Of a DNA stretch of 64,000 nt, positions 1 to 9,092 are shown in pieces. The translations under genes and the position numbers were made by a program. Below the pieces are notes generated by a model. It was not told the DNA's origin and searched no databases. It saw only the letters and a program-made list of their open reading frames with translations. The number at the start of each line of letters is the position of its first letter. The first letter of the stretch is position 1. This stretch comes from an uncultured Eubacterium sp. (GTDB lineage: Bacteria; Bacillota; Clostridia; Lachnospirales; Lachnospiraceae), in NCBI GenBank assembly GCA_910584345.1, contig CAJTZX010000012.1:1-64000 (forward strand), in the 5' to 3' direction.

Positions 1-62
1 ATCTATTCTAAGCAATTCCTGTAAAAAACAACTGAGTTTCACGGATTCAGGTTTTATCCAAA

Positions 63-419
63 ATGGCAGACAGCCGTATGCAAGAGCGGGCGCAGTTGGA
101 TAAACATTTTCATGATACGATCATTCAAATGTGCGGTAATCGGCTGCTTATGCTGTTAAACGAAACGTTATCCCAATTGTTTGAAAGTTCTATTCATGAA
201 ATTTTGGCAGACATATCAGCCAGAGATTGGGAAGAGCTTCTTAGCTGCCATGTAACGATTTATGAAAGTCTGCGAACCCGAAATCTGCCGGCCTGTACAA
301 CTGCTGTTATGGCGCATTATGATTTCATTGACGATCTGTTCAAAAAATATGAACATCAAACCTCATTGGAAGAATCACCAGCATCAATAACATCAATAAC
401 ATCAATAAAACAACTATGA
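63..419 (+). pseudogene. C-terminal remnant of a GntR-family (FCD domain) transcription regulator
   Basis: The 118 codons read as the ligand-binding FCD domain of FadR-subfamily GntR regulators. The DKHFHDTIIQMCGN stretch near residue 13 is the typical helix carrying metal/ligand-binding Asp and His residues, and HYDFI near residue 89 fits the last helix. The DNA-binding winged-helix half is absent. In-frame stops at 9-11 and 33-35 close the frame just upstream, so it cannot continue as one protein from before the window. I read it as a broken gene whose 5' part was lost or frameshifted. Its 3' end overlaps the convergent MATE gene by 64 bp, in a short tandem repeat. The alternative, a free FCD-only protein from the ATG at 63, is less likely because no ribosome site precedes it. 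Confidence 0.6.
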
Positions 420-1738
420 AACGATTTGCGGTATATAAAATAGGCAAATGCTGCAGATACGATCTCGGTAAAGCAAAATGCGTACCATACCCCGTCTGCC
501 TGCAAAAAGCGACTGAATAAAAATGCGGCCGGAATAATGACAACTACATATCGTGCCAATGATATATACAAAGAAGGAGCTCCTTTTCCAAGCCCTTCCA
601 GCACGCCGGAACAGGTAACGGATACGGCTGAAACAATAAATCCAAAACTAATAATATGCAGCGCTGTTACGCCCATTTCAACAGTTTGCGGACTAGAAGT
701 AAACAGCTCGATTAATTGCTTTGGTATGATCCAGGATAATGCCGTTCCTATGAGCATGACACCCATTGTCAGTTTTAAAGTCGTTTGGAAAATCTGTGTT
801 ACACGCTTAAATTCTCCTGCTCCATAATTATAGCCAACTAATGGTCGGATTCCCTGAATAATTCCATTTGCAGTCAGATAAATAAATGTCTGCAGCTTAT
901 AATAAGCTCCCAGTACAAGTACATATTTTTCTGAAAAAGCAGCCAGGATACCATTTAATGCAGAGATCAAAAGAGATGGCAGCGCCAGATTCAGCATAGC
1001 TGGAACACCGACTGCATATAGCTTTGTCGTTACTTCTTTATCTGCACAAAGGTATTCCTTTGCAAGTTTTACAGGAATCGGCCGGAAGATATAAAGAAGC
1101 ACATATACTGCCACAGTCACGCATTGTCCGATGCCGGTTGCATATGCTGCGCCTGCAGCGCCCATAACCGGAAAAAATCCGATCCCAAATATCATCAGAG
1201 GATCTAAAATAATATTCGTAATAAATCCGCACATCATGCAAAACATTGTTATCTTCATGCTGCCAACAGCCTGAAAAATTTTTTCAAAAGACAAGCTCAG
1301 CGCAATCATTGGTGCAAATAAAAACGCCCGGTTTGAATAAATCAATGCCTGTTGTATAATCTCTTCCACTGGCGTAAATGCGCGTAAAAACATTGGCATT
1401 GCCGCAATACAGATGACTGCCAGTACAATTCCATGTATCAGATTTAAACACACACCTTGTGTCGCCGCTCTGTATGCTTTTTCTTTTTGCTGTGCACCAA
1501 GGTAAAAAGCGGTTACTGCATTAATGCCAATTCCAAATCCGATGGTTACTGCATTAATCAAATTTTGTACTGGAAATACCAGTGCTAGCGCGGTCATTGC
1601 GTCTTCACTGTACTGCGCGACAAAATAGCTGTCAACAATATTGTACAGGGAATTTACTGCCATCGATAATACCATTGGCAGCGCCATCGATAATACAAGC
1701 GGCAATATTTTTCTCTCTTTCATAAATGTCTGTTCCAT
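356..1738 (-). CDS. MATE family multidrug/metabolite efflux transporter
   Basis: A polytopic membrane protein of 460 residues, the usual MatE length, with about twelve hydrophobic segments in two related halves. The first half starts with ILPLVLSMALPMVLSMAVNSLYNIVDSYFV-type sequence and has a VTAFYLG segment (shown here in short pieces), typical of Na+- or H+-coupled MATE exporters. The start is the ATG at 1736-1738 (Met-Glu-Gln), because AGGAGGAATA lies directly upstream on the minus strand; a longer reading to 1789 has no ribosome site. The substrate cannot be read from sequence. The C-terminus carries a 9-bp tandem repeat giving Ile-Asp-Val-Ile-Asp-Val, which overlaps the convergent regulator fragment. 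Confidence 0.9.
   Translation of the reverse strand: MEQTFMKERKILPLVLSMALPMVLSMAVNSLYNIVDSYFVAQYSEDAMTALALVFPVQNLINAVTIGFGIGINAVTAFYLGAQQKEKAYRAATQGVCLNLIHGIVLAVICIAAMPMFLRAFTPVEEIIQQALIYSNRAFLFAPMIALSLSFEKIFQAVGSMKITMFCMMCGFITNIILDPLMIFGIGFFPVMGAAGAAYATGIGQCVTVAVYVLLYIFRPIPVKLAKEYLCADKEVTTKLYAVGVPAMLNLALPSLLISALNGILAAFSEKYVLVLGAYYKLQTFIYLTANGIIQGIRPLVGYNYGAGEFKRVTQIFQTTLKLTMGVMLIGTALSWIIPKQLIELFTSSPQTVEMGVTALHIISFGFIVSAVSVTCSGVLEGLGKGAPSLYISLARYVVVIIPAAFLFSRFLQADGVWYAFCFTEIVSAAFAYFIYRKSFHSCFIDVIDVIDAGDSSNEV
387..413. repeat. 9-bp tandem repeat, about three copies
   Basis: The unit catcaataa occurs three times in a row. It is coding in both directions: Ser-Ile-Thr repeats at the end of the FCD fragment and Ile-Asp-Val repeats at the end of the MATE exporter. 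The unit is a multiple of three, so copy-number change would alter tail length but not frame. Confidence 0.8.
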
Positions 1739-1922
1739 TGTATTCCTCCTGTTTTTCATTGTAATATTAGAATGTTCCTTTTTGTGCATAATAAAACCAC
1801 ATACCTGTACGGAACATATAAAGTCTGCTTTTACGAACTTCTACGTTCTGTACAAATATGTGGCGAAAAAAAGATTGTTTCTATAATAATAAAGGCTATG
1901 AAAAAATCCTGAAAAATCCACT

Positions 1923-1960
1923 CCCATATCCGTCATATGCCAATGTCTGATATGGGTTTT
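1923..1960. terminator. Hairpin between the MATE and GGDEF-EAL genes
   Basis: CCCATATC (1923-1930) pairs with GATATGGG (1949-1956) and is followed by TTTT on the plus strand. On the minus strand it lies just after the stop of the GGDEF-EAL gene, but the T-run there is not adjacent. A weak intrinsic terminator is the simplest reading. The rest of 1739-1981 shows only the MATE ribosome site and no further gene. Confidence 0.4.
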
Positions 1961-1981
1961 ATAAATCCTGAATAGCTGTTA

Positions 1982-3727
1982 TTATCCTATATTCTGTTTT
2001 TTTAATAATTCAAAAAATTCTTCCTGTGGCATGGGTTTTGCGTAAAAATACCCCTGTACCTGATCGCAGCCGATGCTTTTTAATAGTTCAATCTGCTCTT
2101 TTGTCTCAACACCTTCTGCCAGAAGACCTAAATCCAGCTTGTTCACCATTCCGGCTACCTGTTCTAAAATCAGACGTCCTTTGCCGGAAACCATCATATT
2201 TTCCATGAATTTCTTATCCAGCTTAATGACATCAAACGGTGTTTCCAAAAGAATGTTCAGGGAAGAATATCCGCTGCCAAAATCATCCATCAGCAAGGTA
2301 AATCCTTCTTCTTTTAACTGCAGTACTTTCATGCTGATCTGCTGCGTATCTGCAGATTCCGTAATTTCCAGTTCCAGCATTCCTTTTGGAATCGCATATT
2401 TTTCAATTAGCCTGTCCAATACCCCGATGCACTCATTATCTAATAAGTGTACTCTAGATACATTTACGGATATCGGGCAGGATTGAAATCCTGCCTGTGC
2501 ACATTTTTTTAAAAAACGGCAGGCTTCTTCCCATATGTAATAATCTACTTTTTTAATAAATCCGTTTTCCTCTATAATTGGGATAAACTGATCCGGATAA
2601 ATCATGCCGCGTTCCGGGTTTTTCCAGCGCACTAATGCTTCTGCACCGATGATCTCATTTTTTGCAATGCTGTATTTCGGCTGCAAATACATCATAAACT
2701 GTCGCTCCGTAATAGCCGTCTGCATATTTTCTTCGATAAACTTGCGGTTATACAGAGACTCTTTATACTGCTCTTTATAAAATGTAATATTTGTCAGTAT
2801 ATTTTTCTTGACGGCTTTTCTTGCCATTGCCGCCCGGTCTTCCATTTGGCGCAGCTCCATTGCCTTGTCTTCAACGACATATACGCCATAGGACATCTGA
2901 AGCTTGATATTTTTATAATTGCTGATTTTGGCATCCAAACTATGAATCCATGAGGTCAGCTCATCGTCTTTGTCAAATTCCATCACAACCATAAACACGT
3001 CACTGCGCAAATTGACAAAAAATTGATGTTCCAGACAAGTTTCTCTTAATGTACGTATGACAAAATCCAGAATTTCATCCCCGAATTTTTCACCGTACAG
3101 ATCATTGATAATTTTAAATTTGCGAATGTCAAACTGAATAAATGCTATTTCCCGGGAAGTTGAAAAAATAAGCTCACTGACCTGTCTGCGAAATGCACGT
3201 ACTCTGCCCATTCTTTTGATTACACTTTGCATTTCATTATCCGGAATATCTGCCAGCTCGATACTGCTTTCTCGGATATCCTTTAAATAATCTGCCAGCA
3301 TTTGCTCTAAAATCCCAATCGCAGCATGCAGCGCTCTTGGACATTTTTGAAGTATCAGCCCTTCTTTGCGGATGACGGCCATCTCTACAGGCTTTGATAC
3401 GTCTTTCCCTAAAATATCCCGGCAATTCATATCACCGTTCATTTTCTGCCTGAACGCCTGAATAAATTCATCTGTTTTTTGATTGCCATATACTTCCAGC
3501 TCCCGATCTTGAGAATCGTAAAAACCAAGCGCCATCCCAAGCACCATTAGCGATGCTGTAATACATCCGCAAATATTTCCCTGCCGCATCCCTGCCCCAA
3601 AACAAGTACTGATTTTAAATGCAGTCTTAAGATCTAGCCCTAAATCTTCTGCAAATGCCCCAAATAATGCCTGAGAACAATGATATTGCTGATGAAGCAA
3701 CTGTTCTGCTTTTTCTACATGCGTCAT
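1982..3727 (-). CDS. C_GCAxxG_C_C redox domain fused to GGDEF and EAL domains (c-di-GMP phosphodiesterase-like)
   Basis: Three parts are visible. Residues ~1-140 match the C_GCAxxG_C_C family: a Cys after KAEQLLHQQYH, then CFGAGM, CGC and later NCRD, a set thought to bind metal or do redox chemistry. Residues ~195-325 are a GGDEF fold, but the signature reads KFGDE rather than GGDEF, so cyclase activity is doubtful. Residues ~330-580 are an EAL domain with E-A-L-V-R-W, DDFGSGYSSL, IKLD and EGVET motifs intact, so it should hydrolyse cyclic-di-GMP. No membrane segment is seen, so it is probably a soluble redox-responsive regulator. The start was taken at 3727, where the family normally begins and a GTGGGG lies upstream; an ATG at 3763 in frame has no ribosome site. 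The gene stands alone. Confidence 0.85.
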   Translation of the reverse strand: MTHVEKAEQLLHQQYHCSQALFGAFAEDLGLDLKTAFKISTCFGAGMRQGNICGCITASLMVLGMALGFYDSQDRELEVYGNQKTDEFIQAFRQKMNGDMNCRDILGKDVSKPVEMAVIRKEGLILQKCPRALHAAIGILEQMLADYLKDIRESSIELADIPDNEMQSVIKRMGRVRAFRRQVSELIFSTSREIAFIQFDIRKFKIINDLYGEKFGDEILDFVIRTLRETCLEHQFFVNLRSDVFMVVMEFDKDDELTSWIHSLDAKISNYKNIKLQMSYGVYVVEDKAMELRQMEDRAAMARKAVKKNILTNITFYKEQYKESLYNRKFIEENMQTAITERQFMMYLQPKYSIAKNEIIGAEALVRWKNPERGMIYPDQFIPIIEENGFIKKVDYYIWEEACRFLKKCAQAGFQSCPISVNVSRVHLLDNECIGVLDRLIEKYAIPKGMLELEITESADTQQISMKVLQLKEEGFTLLMDDFGSGYSSLNILLETPFDVIKLDKKFMENMMVSGKGRLILEQVAGMVNKLDLGLLAEGVETKEQIELLKSIGCDQVQGYFYAKPMPQEEFFELLKKQNIG

Positions 3728-4145
3728 TCCATACCCCACTTCTGCAGTCTGCAAGACCATCATATGAATGGCTGCAGACTTGTCGAACTATCATTCTATC
3801 TGTGTAAAAACCTGTATCATCATCTTAACAAAAAACAGGTGAAATGTGAAGTATTAATTATGGAATAATTTGGAACAATTTGAAAAATATTTTGGAGTAT
3901 TTTTACCAAAATTACTTGCGATATGCAGCAAAATTTGTAATAATAATAGCAATAGTATCAGAGCATGTTTGAAAGGGCTGGGCAAATTTTTCAGGCAGAG
4001 CTTTGAAAGTAAAGGAGTTTAGATCTGCATGGAAAAAACAGCAGTTGTAGCAGACAGCAATTCAGGATGAAATGATCCACAAATATGGAAAGAACAAGCA
4101 GATAAGTGAAAAATATTAAACAGACATTAAAGAGGAACTGGAACT
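3728..4145. other. Intergenic region, mostly without genes
   Basis: AT-rich sequence between the divergent GGDEF-EAL gene and the Cys-repeat gene. The only recognisable items are a 13-codon DegV-like mini-ORF (4029-4070) and an AGAGGAAC ribosome site just before 4146. No RNA gene or convincing promoter was recognised. Confidence 0.6.
4029..4070 (+). pseudogene. 13-codon remnant matching the N-terminus of a DegV fatty-acid-binding protein
   Basis: ATG to TGA encodes MEKTAVVADSNSG, the characteristic first strand and Asp-Ser-Asn-Ser-Gly lipid-contact motif of DegV-family proteins, and is preceded by a good AAAGGAG site at 4011-4017. A stop follows at once and no DegV sequence continues in any frame that I can see. 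This looks like a stub left by a deletion. A chance match or a leader peptide is possible. Confidence 0.4.
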
Positions 4146-4409
4146 ATGGAAAATAAATTTTGTTATTTAAAGGGGATTGTAGAGTGTGATTCAGGAAGAA
4201 TTCAGGACTGCAATAATAAGCGGATAGTAACTTGTCCATTAGACGAAGAAAAATCAGTTGAAAAAAGCAGACAAAAACGCAGTAAAAAAGAAAATAAGAA
4301 AGAAAATGAGAAACAGGCGTTTTGTTATTTAAAAGGTTTGGTATATTGCAATGCAGGACGAGTTCAGGACTGCAATATTAAGCGAATAGAAAAGTGTCCG
4401 TTAGATTAG
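4146..4409 (+). CDS. Small protein with two copies of a 29-residue motif with cysteines at exact 8-residue spacing
   Basis: I do not recognise this family. The 87-residue protein has two near-identical modules, residues ~5-33 and ~59-87, each with the pattern C-x7-C-x7-C-x7-C and shared FCYLKG, GR-x-QDCN and KRI-x2-CPLD motifs. They are joined by a strongly basic Lys/Arg/Glu linker. There is no signal peptide or membrane segment. The two modules are also clearly similar at DNA level (4158-4244 against 4318-4405), so the second copy arose by internal duplication. Regular cysteine spacing suggests metal binding or a small disulphide/zinc fold; that is inference. AGAGGAACTGGAACT precedes the ATG. 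It lies 13 bp before the GH25 gene and may share its transcript. Confidence 0.7.
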   Translation: MENKFCYLKGIVECDSGRIQDCNNKRIVTCPLDEEKSVEKSRQKRSKKENKKENEKQAFCYLKGLVYCNAGRVQDCNIKRIEKCPLD

Positions 4410-4422
4410 GAGTGGAGGGGAA

Positions 4423-6828
4423 ATGTCACAGATTATAAAAAGGCTGCTTGCAGTTTCTACAATGTGCGTGAGTATTTCTATTGGACTTACGCAGCAGGCT
4501 GCAGCAGAAGAAGTAACGTCTATAGATAGTATGCAAAGTATCCAAGATATGAAGGAACTGTCCAGTTATGTTCGTATAGGGGAAACGGCAGATCTGCCAG
4601 CCCCTGGCTCAGTAACACAGGAGAAAATCACCTACAATTCCGTGACGATTCAATGGGATAGTGTACAGAATGCTTTTGGGTATCAGATTTCATATGCGAA
4701 AAAGGAGGATGGGGAGTATACGGTTGCAGGCACGACAACGGCAGATGTGTTGTCCTATCAATGCAAGGGTCTTGCGACAGGAACGCAGTATGAGTTTCGC
4801 GTCTGCGCTCTGGATGAAAACGGAAATGCAGGAAATAATGCCTCTGTCGAGGTGTTGCCATATTTAAAGAAAACCAAGTTTACGAATGTTGCAACACCGC
4901 AAATGAAGAAAGTTTTGTTGGAATGGAAAAAGGTAGCCGGAGCGATGAACTATGAGCTGTATCGTAAGACGGCAAAGCAGGAAGCGTATGAACTTCTTGC
5001 CGTTACAGCCGAAACCGTTTATACGGATGAAGCCGTTACAGCCGGTGAAAGCTATTCTTATCAGGTACGTGCAATTCGGGATGAGAATGGAAAGACTGCA
5101 CAGGCCAAATTTTCAGAACCAGCGACAGTGCAGTTGTCTTCGGCAGCAATGCAATTTGAAAGCTGTGAAGCGGTGAATTACCGTTCGGTAAAGCTGACCT
5201 GGCAACAGGATCCGGCTGCATCCGGCTATTATATTTATCGCAGTGTGAAAGAAAATGGGACTTATCGGAAGATTAAAACGATCAACGGGAATCAAATATT
5301 GAGCTATACGGATTCCAAGATCGTACCTGGTAAAAAATTTTTTTATAAAATATGTACATATTCTAAAAAGGGGCAGTCGATCGTTACCGGCGACCAGTCG
5401 CAGGCTGTACAGGCACAGACACAGGCAGACGGGCCACAGCTTGTAAGCGTGAATACAAATATCGGTAACAGAAGCCTGTCACTGGAATGGAAAAAATCAG
5501 CAAATGTTTCTGGCTATCGGATATATCGCAGCGTTTATCCAGATAAAGGATTTGCCAAGATCAAAGATTTAGACAGCGGGACATTTGTAGGCTATGAAGA
5601 CCGTTCTGTAATACCGGGCGGGACTTATTATTATCGAATCAAAGGGATTTATGTGAATGGAGCATATAAAGGACTGAGCAGTCCGAGCAGTTCTCTGGAA
5701 GGAAATGTTACGCCGTGTGCGCCAATTGGCCTTACGATTACACAGACCGGAGAAGATACGCTGCAGATAAACTGGAATCTGACCATTGGAGCATCCAGTT
5801 ATCGTTTGTACCGTGCCGATGCACCTGATAAAGAATACAGCTGTATCGCACAGGGACTTACCGATACTACGTATGCTGACTCTGGCCTGAGGGATGGCAG
5901 GACTTATTATTATCGGGTATCTGCTGTCGGTGCAGCCGGTGAAGGTATCAGGTGTCATGCAGTCAGTTATACGGTAGGCGGTATTTCGATGAATACACGG
6001 ACGCTAAAATTATGTGTGGGAGCGACTAAGCCACTGAAAGCATCTACGTTTTTGGAAGGTGAGGTAGAATGGTCGTCTGCGAATACAGACATTGCCCAGG
6101 TAGATGATGAAGGGAATGTGACAGGTATTGCATACGGAACAACAACTGTCATAGCTGAGGTAGATGGGCAGAGTGCATCGGCTATTATATCTGTAACGCC
6201 GGGAAATAAAAACGGAATTGATGTATCCAGATGGCAGGAAGATATTGACTGGTGCCGTGTGAAAAACTCCGGTGTGGAGTTTGCTTTTTTGCGCATCAGT
6301 AACCATAATCTGGCGGATTATACATTTGAGACCAAGTATCAGAATGCGTTTTCCGTAGGGATGCCGATGGGAGTCTACTGTTACAGCCGTGCGAAAACGG
6401 TAGAGGAAGCTAAGGAAGAAGCACGAATTGTGCTGGAAATTTTAAATGGGCGAAAGCTGGATTATCCAATTGCATTTGATCTGGAAGATGCGGTGCACAA
6501 ATCAAAAACGATGAAAAAAGAAACCTTGCATCAGATGATAGAGGCATTTAAACAGGTTGTGGAAGATGCTGGTTATCGATTTGTGCTGTACAGTTATGTA
6601 ACCTTTTTAAATTCCTATTTAGATCGCACAAAGCTGGACGGTATTGACCTTTGGGTAGCGCGTTATCGAAATGTTTCATTAGGTACCGGATATCAGGGAA
6701 CTGGAAATATCAAATACTGGCAGTATAACAGCGGACAGTACAATGGTTCCAATTCACAGGTAGATGGGATTACAAAAGATACTGGTGAGCTGGTGTCAGT
6801 AGATGTAAATGTAGAATATGAGAATTAG
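4423..6828 (+). CDS. Secreted GH25 muramidase with five FN3 repeats and a Big_2 domain
   Basis: An 801-residue exported protein. Residues 1-28 are a signal peptide ending around AAAEE. About five fibronectin type III repeats follow (~59-147, 152-236, 241-330, 337-425, 430-515), recognisable by their W-x-x-x-x-A-x-x-Y-x-I/L-Y-R and G-x-x-Y-Y-Y-R-V patterns. Next comes a bacterial Ig-like Big_2 domain (~517-592, WSSANTDIAQVDDEGNVTG). The GH25 lysozyme-type catalytic domain (~596-790) has the opening GIDVSRWQ and the acidic AFDLED motif near residue 684 that carries the catalytic Asp/Glu. It would cleave N-acetylmuramyl bonds in peptidoglycan. The ribosome site is GGAGGGGAA. Murein and adhesion genes surround it, which fits a cell-wall role. 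Confidence 0.88.
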   Translation: MSQIIKRLLAVSTMCVSISIGLTQQAAAEEVTSIDSMQSIQDMKELSSYVRIGETADLPAPGSVTQEKITYNSVTIQWDSVQNAFGYQISYAKKEDGEYTVAGTTTADVLSYQCKGLATGTQYEFRVCALDENGNAGNNASVEVLPYLKKTKFTNVATPQMKKVLLEWKKVAGAMNYELYRKTAKQEAYELLAVTAETVYTDEAVTAGESYSYQVRAIRDENGKTAQAKFSEPATVQLSSAAMQFESCEAVNYRSVKLTWQQDPAASGYYIYRSVKENGTYRKIKTINGNQILSYTDSKIVPGKKFFYKICTYSKKGQSIVTGDQSQAVQAQTQADGPQLVSVNTNIGNRSLSLEWKKSANVSGYRIYRSVYPDKGFAKIKDLDSGTFVGYEDRSVIPGGTYYYRIKGIYVNGAYKGLSSPSSSLEGNVTPCAPIGLTITQTGEDTLQINWNLTIGASSYRLYRADAPDKEYSCIAQGLTDTTYADSGLRDGRTYYYRVSAVGAAGEGIRCHAVSYTVGGISMNTRTLKLCVGATKPLKASTFLEGEVEWSSANTDIAQVDDEGNVTGIAYGTTTVIAEVDGQSASAIISVTPGNKNGIDVSRWQEDIDWCRVKNSGVEFAFLRISNHNLADYTFETKYQNAFSVGMPMGVYCYSRAKTVEEAKEEARIVLEILNGRKLDYPIAFDLEDAVHKSKTMKKETLHQMIEAFKQVVEDAGYRFVLYSYVTFLNSYLDRTKLDGIDLWVARYRNVSLGTGYQGTGNIKYWQYNSGQYNGSNSQVDGITKDTGELVSVDVNVEYEN

Positions 6829-6875
6829 CTGAAAAGAAAATCAGCTGAAATGTATTCTGGCATAGGGGATAACAG

Positions 6876-7661
6876 ATGGAAATTGCAAAATGTGACCGTC
6901 CCATTGGAGTATTTGATTCTGGTATGGGCGGAATCAGTGTTTTAAAAGAACTGTATAAAATTATGCCGCAGGAGCAGTATATTTATTTTGGAGACTCTAA
7001 AAATGCACCTTATGGAACCAGGCCGCTGGAAGAAATTCGCAGGCTGACCATTGCAAATGTGGAATTATTGCTGGAACAGGGCGCCAAAGGGATTGTTGTC
7101 GCCTGTAATACGGCTACGGCAGCGGCAGTACGCATTTTGCGTGGAATGTATCCGGATGTTCCATTAGTCGGTATCGAACCGGCGATAAAACCGGCAGCTC
7201 TGCAGCCGGGACATCCTACGATACTTGTAATGGCCACACCAATGACGATTCAGGGGGATAAGTATCGAAATCTGATGATGCGGTATGAACAGAAGGCGGA
7301 TATTATAGGTCTGCCATGTCCGGGATTGATGGAATTTGTCGAGACAGGCAATACGGAAGGGGAAGATTTGAAAGTTTTTCTGGAAAATCTGCTGGCGCCA
7401 TATTTGCGGGAGATTGATTCCATTGTGCTTGGATGTACGCATTATCCGTTTGTACGCAGGCTGATACAGGAAATTGCAGGAGAGCGGGTTCGTATTTTTG
7501 ACGGCGGGAACGGTACGGCGAGAGAGATGCGCAGAAGGCTGGGGGAAGCAGGCTTATTGTCAGCACATACGGGCAGCGGGAGTGTAAAATTTGAAAACAG
7601 TCTGGCAACGGAGGAAGAAATTGAATTAAGCAGAACATTATTCCAAAAAAATTTGCTTTAG
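6876..7661 (+). CDS. murI: Glutamate racemase
   Basis: 261 residues, the normal length for MurI/RacE. It converts L-glutamate to D-glutamate for peptidoglycan peptide synthesis in the cytoplasm. The N-terminal IGVFDSGMGG motif, the YFGDSKNAPYG loop, and the two catalytic cysteines in ACNTAT (Cys77) and GCTHYP (Cys187) are all present. The start is the ATG at 6876, after AGGGGATAACAG. It lies 47 bp after the GH25 gene on the same strand, so cotranscription is plausible and both act on the cell wall. Confidence 0.97.
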   Translation: MEIAKCDRPIGVFDSGMGGISVLKELYKIMPQEQYIYFGDSKNAPYGTRPLEEIRRLTIANVELLLEQGAKGIVVACNTATAAAVRILRGMYPDVPLVGIEPAIKPAALQPGHPTILVMATPMTIQGDKYRNLMMRYEQKADIIGLPCPGLMEFVETGNTEGEDLKVFLENLLAPYLREIDSIVLGCTHYPFVRRLIQEIAGERVRIFDGGNGTAREMRRRLGEAGLLSAHTGSGSVKFENSLATEEEIELSRTLFQKNLL

Positions 7662-7715
7662 TTTCGTATTAAGTATTTATAAAAAGGTATGTGGAACCAG
7701 AAAGGGATTAAAACA

Positions 7716-9092
7716 ATGAATGCGAAACAACTGATCGCCAGTGGTATGGCAGTGTTGATGCTGGCAGGCGGCATTTTGGGAAATTCTGTACAGACGCAGG
7801 CAGGCACGACAACAGACGAATATACAGCCATTACGGCAAATATGCAGACCGAATATATACAGGTGGATGATCTTGCATATCGTGCAGGAAAGTTTTCATT
7901 AAAAAGTATTCAGGTAGATGAAACGTATCAACTGTCTGAAAGTGTATGGGCGGACCAGGGCAGTGATTATTATTTCAGCTTATTGAGTACGGAAGAAAAG
8001 AAATTATATCTGAATCTGAAAAAGCAGGCAGACAGATATCTGACAGGAACAGAACAGTTTCAGATGACAGAGGTAAATCGGAACGGAGAAAATGTTCCGG
8101 TTTATATTTTGCCGCTCGTATCTTTCGAAGGGCTGTCTACCATACAGATGAAAAAAGTGTTTTACTGCTTTATGTTTGAGAATCCACAGTATTATTTTAT
8201 CAGAAATTCGGTGATCTATTCTGAGGCAACGAATATGATGACCGTTGGATTATATAAGGTATTTTCAGATGGAAATACCCGTGCGGAATATACACGCCGT
8301 TTTGTAGAACAGCTGCAAATCTGGGAGGAACAGGTGAATGCAGTACAGACTCCGGTGGAAAAAGAGCTGCTCATTCATAAAATTGTCTGTGACTATGTAA
8401 CTTATAATGAAGAGATGGCAGTTGGAGACCCAGATGATAAGCAGATGAGCCAGAGCTGTATCAGTGCGGTTTTATTTGAGAAAAAAACGGTATGTGCCGG
8501 ATATGCACAGCTGTTTTCTTTGCTGTGCGGACGGGCTGGTATTGAATGCGTAACGGTTACAAGTCCGGGTCATGCATGGAATAAAGTACGTATGGGAAAT
8601 ATCTGGTATAATGTGGACGCAACATGGAATGATTGCCGTGGGGATGATACATTTTTAAATGTGACAGATAATGAGCTGCTTGCAGCAGATTCCGAACTGC
8701 AAGAACATGTACTTTCGGACGAATGGGCAGGCATAGCTCCTTCTTGTACAGATGTGTTTGATGCGCAGGCAGCGAATCTTGCAGATATACAATCCAATAT
8801 AACAGCGCCGGATGCAGTTGTTGGGGATATAACTCTTGGGAATGAACAAGCCGGTAAGCTGAATGTCAGCTTTGTTCCAATGGAAGATTGTGATGGATAT
8901 ATGGTGCAGTATGCATCCAATGGCGCAATGCTTTCGGCAGACAAACTGGATATTGAGACATCGTCTTTTATGATTGAAGGCTTAAAAAGTGGGAAGGCTT
9001 ATTATGTCAGGGTACGGCCTTACCGATGGAACAGTAAAGGAGAAAAGCTGTACGGGACTTTTTCAAAGAAAGTGAAGGAGACAGTTTTGTAA
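7716..9092 (+). CDS. Secreted transglutaminase-like protein with C-terminal FN3 domain
   Basis: 458 residues with an N-terminal signal peptide (lysine near the start, LIASGMAVLMLAGGILG core). Residues ~220-310 hold the transglutaminase-like fold with a complete triad: Cys260 in VCAGYAQ, His286 in GHAWN and Asp301 in NVDATW. In Firmicutes this fold is usually a cysteine peptidase or cross-linking domain acting outside the cell. The C-terminal ~85 residues resemble an FN3 domain (YMVQYA, YYVRVRPY). The start at 7716 was chosen for the AAGGGA upstream; an ATG at 7689 has poor spacing. Its stop overlaps the next start (TAATG), so the two genes are coupled. Confidence 0.85.
   Translation: MNAKQLIASGMAVLMLAGGILGNSVQTQAGTTTDEYTAITANMQTEYIQVDDLAYRAGKFSLKSIQVDETYQLSESVWADQGSDYYFSLLSTEEKKLYLNLKKQADRYLTGTEQFQMTEVNRNGENVPVYILPLVSFEGLSTIQMKKVFYCFMFENPQYYFIRNSVIYSEATNMMTVGLYKVFSDGNTRAEYTRRFVEQLQIWEEQVNAVQTPVEKELLIHKIVCDYVTYNEEMAVGDPDDKQMSQSCISAVLFEKKTVCAGYAQLFSLLCGRAGIECVTVTSPGHAWNKVRMGNIWYNVDATWNDCRGDDTFLNVTDNELLAADSELQEHVLSDEWAGIAPSCTDVFDAQAANLADIQSNITAPDAVVGDITLGNEQAGKLNVSFVPMEDCDGYMVQYASNGAMLSADKLDIETSSFMIEGLKSGKAYYVRVRPYRWNSKGEKLYGTFSKKVKETVL

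Noticed and set aside
4146..4409. Cys-repeat protein as a bacteriocin or lanthipeptide precursor
   Set aside because: No leader-type cleavage site, no modification or export genes nearby, and the cysteines are evenly spaced across two modules rather than clustered in a C-terminal core.
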